Below are positions 16,176 through 22,799 of a DNA stretch of 64,000 bases, one piece after another. The translations under genes were made by a program, and so were the position numbers. Source of the stretch: an uncultured Prevotellaceae bacterium (GTDB lineage: Bacteria; Bacteroidota; Bacteroidia; Bacteroidales; Bacteroidaceae). The notes beneath the pieces are model-generated. The model had not been told where the DNA came from and ran no database searches. It saw nothing but the letters and a program-made list of their open reading frames with translations. Location of the stretch: assembly GCA_902769705.1 (NCBI GenBank), contig CACXPX010000012.1, positions 1-64,000 of the forward strand. Reading direction: 5' to 3'. How positions within the stretch are numbered: the first letter of the stretch is position 1; each line of letters begins with the position of its first letter.

Positions 16176-17168
16176 TCAATCCTCACTCGTAAGCAGCTCC
16201 CACAACTTCTGTTCCTTCTCAGCTTGGTCGGAGGGAGTGGAAGAACTAGATAAACTAGATTCACTATATGTGCTGGATATACTAGAGGAATCGGGAGAAT
16301 CTTGAGCTTGCGTTGCCTCGTTCGATGGGGTAGGGGCGTCTGTCTCGGCTTCGTCATCGTCCAAATAGTCTTGAAGGTTCACGCCGCCGAGGTCGCCAAA
16401 GGTTGCTTTGAAGCCGGGCATCTGTGCGATGTTCTCGAGCAGGGCGCGTTCCATGGAGAATGTGTAGGGGCCGAAAGGATTGATGACGATGCCGGTATCC
16501 TGCCCGAATTTGCGGACAATTTGCAGCAGTTCGCCTAAGCGTGCGAGTCGTGCTTCGGGCTGCTCACCGCTCTCCATGATGTGCGAGTCGCGCTCAAGGG
16601 CTGTCCAATCGGTAAAGACTGGCAGTTCAGGGTTCATGCCCGGCAACTGTGCCCAATAGAGTCCGAGCGTATCGTCGTTAATGTCGATAGGGCCGCTGGC
16701 GTGTTTGGGCCCGCTTGCAGCCACTACGGGCACGATGAAAACCGAGTTGCAGAGGGCAAATCCCAACAGGTTGGCCCAGTCTTGCTCGGTGCGGTTGCGC
16801 CCCAGTTCGGCCATCAGTCCGCTGAGGTAAGTGTTCTCAATCTTGCGGCAGTCGGTGTCGATGCAGGGCTTAGTTTCTGCGACGACGCATCCGAAACTGA
16901 ATCCGGCTTGAGCTGCTGCGCCTTCGATGACTTTCTCATTCTTCAGGTAGACGTGTCCGCGCTCATCGGTGAGGCTGCTGCGGCTGATGCGATTAATGTC
17001 TTCTACAGCGCTCACGATGGCTTGTTGCGTGCATGCGGGGTTGATGATGTAGACGGTCTGACCCACGTTGATGGTTCCTTCTACGAATCCCAACGTGTCC
17101 ACATCGCCGAGCGTGTTTTTCAGCGCGGCCTCTATCATCATCGTCATTCGTTTCTTGGGCTGTTCCAT
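16176..17168 (-). CDS. SseB-domain protein
   Basis: 330 residues. The middle (DWANLLGFALCNSVFIVPVV through DDTLGLYW...LPVFTDWTALERD and GIVINPFGPYTFSME) matches the SseB N-terminal domain, found in many bacterial proteins of unclear function. An N-terminal domain of about 100 residues precedes it (ALKNTLGDVDTLGFVEGTINVG). The C-terminus is a Ser/Thr/Asp-rich low-complexity tail, partly encoded by a 9-bp CTAG array (16246-16290), then a short helix. No signal peptide is seen. It diverges from the NRPS gene and carries its own -7 box, TATTTTTG, at 17203-17196. Confidence 0.75.
   Translation of the reverse strand: MEQPKKRMTMMIEAALKNTLGDVDTLGFVEGTINVGQTVYIINPACTQQAIVSAVEDINRISRSSLTDERGHVYLKNEKVIEGAAAQAGFSFGCVVAETKPCIDTDCRKIENTYLSGLMAELGRNRTEQDWANLLGFALCNSVFIVPVVAASGPKHASGPIDINDDTLGLYWAQLPGMNPELPVFTDWTALERDSHIMESGEQPEARLARLGELLQIVRKFGQDTGIVINPFGPYTFSMERALLENIAQMPGFKATFGDLGGVNLQDYLDDDEAETDAPTPSNEATQAQDSPDSSSISSTYSESSLSSSSTPSDQAEKEQKLWELLTSED
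16246..16290. repeat. 9-bp-period CTAG array inside the SseB-domain gene
   Basis: CTAG or one-base variants at 16246, 16255, 16264, 16273 and 16282, in exact 9-bp steps. Read on the coding strand the units are TCTAGTNNN and encode a Ser-Ser-X pattern. Confidence 0.75.
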
Positions 17169-17195
17169 GTTCTGTCAAAGGTAATTTGTTATCTG

Positions 17196-17203
17196 CAAAA
17201 ATA
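17196..17203 (-). promoter_or_regulatory. -7 box for the SseB-domain gene
   Basis: TATTTTTG on the minus strand, 28 bases upstream of the ATG at 17168. A second possible box, TACCTTTG, is at 17183-17176. Confidence 0.4.
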
Positions 17204-17300
17204 GTGATTTTCTTTCGAATAATGGCTCCTGATGGTATAGGCAAGGTTGTTTTATCAGATAATTTAACAGAAATGTGGATATGGAATGGCCGATTTGTTG

Positions 17301-17308
17301 TATATTTG
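17301..17308 (+). promoter_or_regulatory. -7 box for the NRPS gene
   Basis: TATATTTG, 44 bases upstream of the ATG at 17353. Confidence 0.5.
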
Positions 17309-17352
17309 CACATCACTAACGTTAATGGATTAACCGAGAGAGACGAATTGCC

Positions 17353-20300
17353 ATGTCTGACCTTTATCCGCTGTTGCAGTCGCAAGAGGATGTTTTCCTT
17401 GCGTGGTCGGCCCACCCCGAGAGTGTGGCCTGGAACCTGCCGTCCATCATTGAGCTTGGGTCTGGTGTGTCGGCTGATCGGCTGGAGACGGCGTTGCGTG
17501 CGGTCATTGCCGTGCGAGGTGTGTTGCACACTCGGCTGTCTGCTTCAGACTCTTCCAATGGTTGTCGTCAACAGATTGATTGGTCGTTACCCGTGCCTGT
17601 AGTTCGTCGGCAGATGGAGTCTCTCGATGCTGTTCGCCGCTATGCTCACAATGGTTTCGTGCAGCCCTTCGCCATCGACGGCAGCGAGGCGTTGTGCCGA
17701 TTTGAAATAGTGACTGTTCCCACTAGTTTAGAATCCCCCTTCGTAGTCCTCTTGTTAGACGTTCACCATGTGATAGCCGACGGCATGACGCTCTCGCGGC
17801 TCCTCATCTGGCGCGACCTGCCGCTGGCGTATGCTGGCAAGGTGTTGCCATCCGACGGCGAGTGGTGGATGGGCAATTGGGCGCAGCATGAGCGCGAGGG
17901 GTTCGCCTCTGAGGCTTATCTGTCGACACGCAAGGTTGTTTTTGAGCGGCTGAAAGGTGTGGAGTTCGTGTCGCTGAGCCGTGTGTCGGCCGATGTTGAG
18001 GGGGCGCTCGTGGCAGCATCGGGGCGCGTGGGACTGAGTGAAGTCTCCGAGTGGTGTCGTCGTTTTGGTGTGTCGCCCAATGTGTTGTTCTTGTCAGCGT
18101 TTGCGTTGGTACTTTCCCGCTTGTCGCGCAAGAACCGATTGGGTTTGTCGGTGATTCATCATGGACGCAGCGACCGTCGTATTCGAGAAACTTACGGCAT
18201 GTTTGTCACGGCGATGCCTGTGGTGGCATCGATGGATGATGCTGAATCGCTCACGGTGCTTGGCTTGCTCCACCAACTTCGTGGCGAGTTATCGCTTAGT
18301 GTTCGCCAAGATGCTTATCCTTTTGCCCACTATTGCCGTGAGGCTGGTGTGTCGCCTGGTGCGACGTTCGGTTTCCAGAGCAGCGACATCCACGAGGGCG
18401 TTCGTCTGGGCGATGTCTATGCTGCGGCCCATCAGTTGCGCCCGCAGCGGGTAAGTGCTGACTTGTCGTGCATGGTCTATGTTGTGGCCGATGAATTTGA
18501 GTGGCGTCTAGAGGCGAGCGATGCGCGGCTGTCGACGGCCGACTTGGCGATGGTGAGCCGCGCAATGGGCGTTGTCGTGCGCCGCATGATGGCTGATGCC
18601 AATGCCTCTGTGGCGTCGATAGCGCTCACTTCCGATGATGAGCAACGCCAGCTGCTGGCATGGGGTCGCGGTGCTGATGTGGCGGTCGACGAGAGTTGGT
18701 CGCTGGTGGAGCGTGTGCTGCGCTGTGCAGAGCAAAATCCCTGGCGCATTGCCGTTCAGGATGTCGAAGGTGAGATGACATACGCTGAATTAGCGCAGCA
18801 GGTGGAAGAAGCCAGTCGGCGCCTTCACGAGCGTGGAGTGGGGGAGGGTGCTTTGGTAACTGTTATGCCGCGTCGCACTCGCCAACTGGTAGTCGATGTA
18901 CTTGCAACGTTGAATGTTGGAGCTGCATTTACGATAGCATTGTCTGCGGATGAAGAATCAAATCATACAACTGACTCCTCTCGTCATCTTCCTTCTTTAG
19001 ATACTCATACGACAGGGGCTGCCTATCTCATTTATACCAGCGGCTCCACCGGCTGTCGCAAGGCTGTGGTGGTGGGGCGTCGGGCGCTGCTCCATTTTGT
19101 CGACTTCATCGTTAACGAGTGGCATCTGTCACCCGACGACCGCATCATGCTGCATTCGTCTTTGTCATTCGATGCGGCTATCGAAGACCTGTTTCCCATT
19201 CTCACCGTGGGTGGTCGGTTGGTCTTGGTGCCCGCTGACGTTCGGATGAACTTGGGCGCATTGGCCCGTTTCATCGAAGAAAACCATATCACCGGAGGTT
19301 GCTTGACCACGCGGCTCGGACAATTACTTGTGGCGCGCTACGACCCGCCGATGCGCTATCTTTGTTTGGGTGGTGAACGACTGACGAGTATTGCACCATC
19401 GCATGCGACTATCATCAACACCTACGGCCCCACGGAATTCACCGTAGATGCCACGTGGCACGTCGTTCGTCCTGACCGTCATTATCCAGGTGGTGAGATT
19501 CCCATCGGCCGCCCACTCCATCGACAGCAAGCGTTGGTGATGGATCAATGTGGGAAACTGCTGCCGCGTGGTGCTACAGGAGAACTTTGGCTCGTTGGCT
19601 CACAACGGGCGCTAGTGGTCGAAGACATCAATGCCACTCCCCACGACACTTCTCCTTATCATACTGGTGACCTTGTGCGCTGGGGTTTGGATGACGATAA
19701 TCTCTATTTCGTAGGTCGTGCTGACCGACAGTTGAAGTTGCGTGGATGGCGTGTTGAGCCTGCTGAAGTGGAGCGTGCATTGCTGGCATTGGATGGCGTG
19801 GAGCAGGCTGTGGTGGGCGTTCGCGAGATTCGCGGCAGGCAGCATCTGTGCGCTTGGTATACGTCGGATCGCGGACCCGACTTTGCGCCCGTGGTTTCGG
19901 CATTGTCGTTGCCCCATGTGCTGGTGCCGTCGGCATGGTGTAGGGTGGAACAGATACCCCTCACGGCGAACGGGAAAATCGATTTCGATGCTCTTCCCAT
20001 GCCTCAATTGGCTGCACCGTCAGCTAGCTTGGTGCCACCCGTAACGCCTCGTGAGCGTCTGCTTTGCGAAGTTTTTGCAGCAACGCTTGACCTTGATGGG
20101 GTGGGCGCCACCGACGATTTCTTCGCTTTGGGTGGCACGTCGCTCGATGCCATGCAACTGTTGGCTGCGGCTGAACAGCGAGGTTTGCACCTGAACTATG
20201 GTGATGTTTTCCGATGGCGGTCGCCAAGAGGCATTGCCGAAGAATTAGACAAAGCGGAAAGCAAAGCATTAGCGTTAGAAATGCTGCAACAAATGGAACT

Positions 20301-21330
20301 GAAAACGTGTGTACCGAATAGCATGGAAATCTCAAATGGGCAGCCGTCTTCCAGCATGCAGTGGACACCAGATGCTCTCATGGCTGAAGAGAAGTCTCTG
20401 CCACATCGCATATTGCTCACGGGTGCTACTGGGTTCCTCGGCGTGCATGTCGTGGTGCAACTGCTGGGCAATGCTTGTTGGAGTAGGGGAGAAGGAACTG
20501 CGTTGTTCTGCCTCGTTCGTGCCCAGTCGAAAGAAGCCGCCCGGCAACGCTTGCGCACCGAATTGTCGCTTCACGGACTTCCGACGGTTCTCGTTTCACA
20601 TCCAGCTCTGCGTTTCGTCCTCGGCGACGCCACCGACAAGCACACTTTCGATTCTCTCATGGGCGAAAGCATCGAAACCGTAGTGCATTGTGCTGCTAAC
20701 GTGAGACATTTTGCGCCCACGCGGCAAATTGCTGCCGACAACGAAGGAATGGCACGTTGCATCATCGACTTCTGCGCAGCCACGGGAGCGCGCCTCTGCA
20801 TGGTTTCCACACTGAGCGTCGCCAATGGTTTTATGGCAGAAAACAACGACTACGTGCGGTCGAAGGCGCATGCTGAGAAAATGATGGAGCAAGCTGTTGC
20901 TGAGGGTCGTGTGCAAGGTCAGGTGGTACGATTGGGCAGTCTGCTGCCGTCGTCGCCTCAGGGCTGGAGCCATCCGCGTTGGACATCCACGGGCCTTGCC
21001 GGTTCGCTACGTCTTCTTAGCCGTCTGGGCGTGGTGGGTGAGTCGATTGCCAGTGCATCGTTCCCCGCCTATCGTGTGGATGTTGTTGCTCAGTGGCTCG
21101 TCGGTTTGTTGGCTCGTGAGATGGAGTGGGGGATTGTCACGCCACCGTCCAGCCGTCTCACGTTGCTCGACATCATGAAAATGCAGCAAACAAATCTTTC
21201 CCAATCAATCCTTCCCCGTCTCGTTTCCGATGCCGAATTCCGTGAAACCCTCCGCAGAGCCTTTACCGATTCTGCACTCCGTCCCCTGCTCACTCCCCTG
21301 ATGGCTTTGGCCGATATGGCTGGCATTTGA
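17353..21330 (+). CDS. Single-module NRPS: condensation, adenylation, thiolation, reductase
   Basis: 1325 residues in one frame. Condensation domain with HHVIADG (His138-His139...Asp143-Gly144). Adenylation domain with YTSGSTG (561-567), YGPTE (691-695), the later YHTGDLVRW and the NGKID lysine. Carrier domain with GGTSLDAM, whose Ser930 would carry phosphopantetheine. C-terminal thioester reductase with the NAD(P)-binding TGATGFLG (1023-1030) and YVRSK (Tyr1167, Lys1171). The expected product is an N-acylated or otherwise condensed amino acid released as an aldehyde or alcohol. By motif alignment the adenylation pocket reads about D-A-E-T-C-G-T-V-D, for which I cannot name a substrate. No carrier-activating transferase or tailoring gene is adjacent, so precursor supply and modification must come from elsewhere. 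Confidence 0.92.
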   Translation: MSDLYPLLQSQEDVFLAWSAHPESVAWNLPSIIELGSGVSADRLETALRAVIAVRGVLHTRLSASDSSNGCRQQIDWSLPVPVVRRQMESLDAVRRYAHNGFVQPFAIDGSEALCRFEIVTVPTSLESPFVVLLLDVHHVIADGMTLSRLLIWRDLPLAYAGKVLPSDGEWWMGNWAQHEREGFASEAYLSTRKVVFERLKGVEFVSLSRVSADVEGALVAASGRVGLSEVSEWCRRFGVSPNVLFLSAFALVLSRLSRKNRLGLSVIHHGRSDRRIRETYGMFVTAMPVVASMDDAESLTVLGLLHQLRGELSLSVRQDAYPFAHYCREAGVSPGATFGFQSSDIHEGVRLGDVYAAAHQLRPQRVSADLSCMVYVVADEFEWRLEASDARLSTADLAMVSRAMGVVVRRMMADANASVASIALTSDDEQRQLLAWGRGADVAVDESWSLVERVLRCAEQNPWRIAVQDVEGEMTYAELAQQVEEASRRLHERGVGEGALVTVMPRRTRQLVVDVLATLNVGAAFTIALSADEESNHTTDSSRHLPSLDTHTTGAAYLIYTSGSTGCRKAVVVGRRALLHFVDFIVNEWHLSPDDRIMLHSSLSFDAAIEDLFPILTVGGRLVLVPADVRMNLGALARFIEENHITGGCLTTRLGQLLVARYDPPMRYLCLGGERLTSIAPSHATIINTYGPTEFTVDATWHVVRPDRHYPGGEIPIGRPLHRQQALVMDQCGKLLPRGATGELWLVGSQRALVVEDINATPHDTSPYHTGDLVRWGLDDDNLYFVGRADRQLKLRGWRVEPAEVERALLALDGVEQAVVGVREIRGRQHLCAWYTSDRGPDFAPVVSALSLPHVLVPSAWCRVEQIPLTANGKIDFDALPMPQLAAPSASLVPPVTPRERLLCEVFAATLDLDGVGATDDFFALGGTSLDAMQLLAAAEQRGLHLNYGDVFRWRSPRGIAEELDKAESKALALEMLQQMELKTCVPNSMEISNGQPSSSMQWTPDALMAEEKSLPHRILLTGATGFLGVHVVVQLLGNACWSRGEGTALFCLVRAQSKEAARQRLRTELSLHGLPTVLVSHPALRFVLGDATDKHTFDSLMGESIETVVHCAANVRHFAPTRQIAADNEGMARCIIDFCAATGARLCMVSTLSVANGFMAENNDYVRSKAHAEKMMEQAVAEGRVQGQVVRLGSLLPSSPQGWSHPRWTSTGLAGSLRLLSRLGVVGESIASASFPAYRVDVVAQWLVGLLAREMEWGIVTPPSSRLTLLDIMKMQQTNLSQSILPRLVSDAEFRETLRRAFTDSALRPLLTPLMALADMAGI

Positions 21331-21438
21331 TATTTGATATAAACAATAAACGAGTAGCCCAATCGCAATTGGGCTACCCGCTTTGTGAATAGGTGTTCGA
21401 GAGTTCAAAGTATAATTCTTCTCCTCCCTCTTTCTCTT

Positions 21439-21894
21439 CTATACCCTCGCTTGCTGCGCAATCTGCTGATTGATTTGTGAAGAGAACTTCACGGGGTTAA
21501 GGATGCGTTCAAAGCTGTTGGCCACCTCACCAGTCGACACCACCACGGTGCCATAGTCCAGTATGCGGCCGATGATGCTCTGTTTGATGCTCACGCCCTC
21601 GCAGCGTCGCAGGATGAGGTCGAGCGACTCGCGCTTCACGATACCCCTCTTTAGGATGAGCCGTTTGGTAGTGAGGATGTACTTGCGTCCACCGTAGATG
21701 TTGAGCGCCCAGATGCCGGCAATGGCGGCCAGTGCGAGGGCGATGCATGCCTGCAGCAGCAGGTCGAGCGGGAATGCGAACTGTGCGACAGCTACCACCA
21801 GGAGCAGTGCCGGCAGCCAGTAGATAATCCAGTGTTGGCGGGCCTCGTAGACAATCTGCTCGCCGTCCATCAGGTTTTTCTCGATGTAACTCAT
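21439..21894 (-). CDS. PH-domain (bPH) membrane protein
   Basis: 151 residues from the ATG at 21894 (MSYIEKNLMDGEQIVYEARQ). The frame could be extended to a TTG at 21936, but that codon overlaps the -7 box TATCTTTG (21941-21934), so the shorter start is preferred. Two hydrophobic helices (IIYWLPALLLVVAVAQF and ACIALALAAIAGIWAL) are followed by the bacterial PH/YdbT-like beta domain (RKYILTTKRLILKRGIVKRESLDLIL..CEGVSI and GTVVVSTGE). Such proteins are membrane-anchored with a cytosolic PH-like domain; the function is unknown. Confidence 0.8.
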   Translation of the reverse strand: MSYIEKNLMDGEQIVYEARQHWIIYWLPALLLVVAVAQFAFPLDLLLQACIALALAAIAGIWALNIYGGRKYILTTKRLILKRGIVKRESLDLILRRCEGVSIKQSIIGRILDYGTVVVSTGEVANSFERILNPVKFSSQINQQIAQQARV

Positions 21895-21933
21895 ATTATC
21901 AATGATTTTTTGTTTAACTTCTGTTTTGAAAAA

Positions 21934-21941
21934 CAAAGATA
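21934..21941 (-). promoter_or_regulatory. -7 box for the bPH gene
   Basis: TATCTTTG on the minus strand, 40 bases upstream of the ATG at 21894. It decides the start codon by overlapping the longer alternative. Confidence 0.55.
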
Positions 21942-22143
21942 AACAATATCAGTTAAACGACGTGAATCCAAATGCAACTTTAACACTTGATTAACGAAAT
22001 TGCCGTGCCATTTCACTTTTGTGACACAATTCTCTTCGTGTTGTATAGAATCATGGTCATCTGCCCGCAATGCTTTGCTCAGATGCCGCGTTTGGTGTTG
22101 TCATTTGTGGCCTTTGAAGGCGTCAAAGCATACAAGTGGTGCA

Positions 22144-22228
22144 GTAAAATAAATTAATTTACCGACTAAAATAAATTATTTTACCGTGCAAAATAAATTA
22201 TTTTACTGAGCAAAATAAATTATTTTAC
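22144..22228. repeat. 22-bp-period palindrome array (GTAAAATAAATTATTTTAC), four units
   Basis: Units begin at 22144, 22166, 22188 and 22210, exactly 22 bp apart, each a 19-bp palindrome plus 3-bp spacer. Flanking sequence (GTCATTTGTGGCCTTTGAA near 22098 and GCCACAAATGG near 22262) contains GCCACAAATGA-type units like those at 33902-34034. The array lies between the bPH gene and the GH2 leader; no gene is seen from 21942 to 22400. Confidence 0.8.
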
Positions 22229-22404
22229 TTGACCAAAGCTATCGTTTCGTGAAACCAGATGCCACAAATGGCGATACTTGAACATACTTTTTACTTGACA
22301 GCACGTGTGCGCTTACCTTGATAGATTGATGCTAAACGAGTGTTAAAGTATCGCTTTTGTTGAAAAAAAACGATAAAAAGCAAACAACTTATCACTTTTT
22401 TTCC

Positions 22405-22412
22405 TATATTTG
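22405..22412 (+). promoter_or_regulatory. -7 box of the GH2 leader transcript
   Basis: TATATTTG. The predicted transcript would have about 380 untranslated bases before the GH2 gene and contain a small ORF and a large hairpin. Confidence 0.55.
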
Positions 22413-22513
22413 CAGTAGAATGACACAAAAATGTGTCGTGGACATCTTCAATCTCTAATAATACAAACGTATAAATCAACTAATAGTCCGGAAAAAACAC
22501 AGGAGGAACTACT

Positions 22514-22630
22514 ATGATGAAAGCTAAGAAAATCAGTCGTGAGGACGAGAACCTCGAATACGACAACATTTACAATGCAGAGCGCGACGAGCTCTATTCA
22601 GAGAATCTCCCATCCATCTGGTATAACTGA
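22514..22630 (+). CDS. Small ORF, 38 residues, with strong ribosome-binding site
   Basis: Translation MMKAKKISREDENLEYDNIY, then an acidic stretch ending SIWYN. AGGAGGAA at 22501-22508 is the best Shine-Dalgarno sequence seen in the window, 5 bases before the ATG. The peptide is highly charged with many Glu, Asp and Tyr and has no signal peptide or membrane segment. It lies between a -7 box (22405) and a large inverted repeat (22661-22763) and may be a free small protein or a leader peptide controlling the GH2 gene. No family is recognised. Confidence 0.5.
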   Translation: MMKAKKISREDENLEYDNIYNAERDELYSENLPSIWYN

Positions 22631-22660
22631 CCCATCGGGTGAGAGCCTACAGGCTTGAAG

Positions 22661-22767
22661 GGGAGTGAAGAGCAAAAAAGCGGACAACGTCTGACGTTTA
22701 AAGGATACAAAGCGAATAGCAAGAAGACAAGACGGCGGATGTCCACTTTGCGCTTTCACTCCCTTTT
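22661..22767 (+). other. Large stem-loop with T-run before the GH2 gene
   Basis: GGGAGTGAA...CGGACA (22661-22686) pairs with TGTCC...TTCACTCCC (22740-22763), followed by TTTT. The loop contains the perfect palindrome AACGTC-T-GACGTT (22686-22698). Smaller hairpins (AGCCT-AC-AGGCT, 22644-22655) precede it. It could be a terminator for the small ORF, an attenuator, or a small RNA. Confidence 0.5.
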
Positions 22768-22799
22768 AAGTTGAAATATTTAACCACCTTATCACATTT

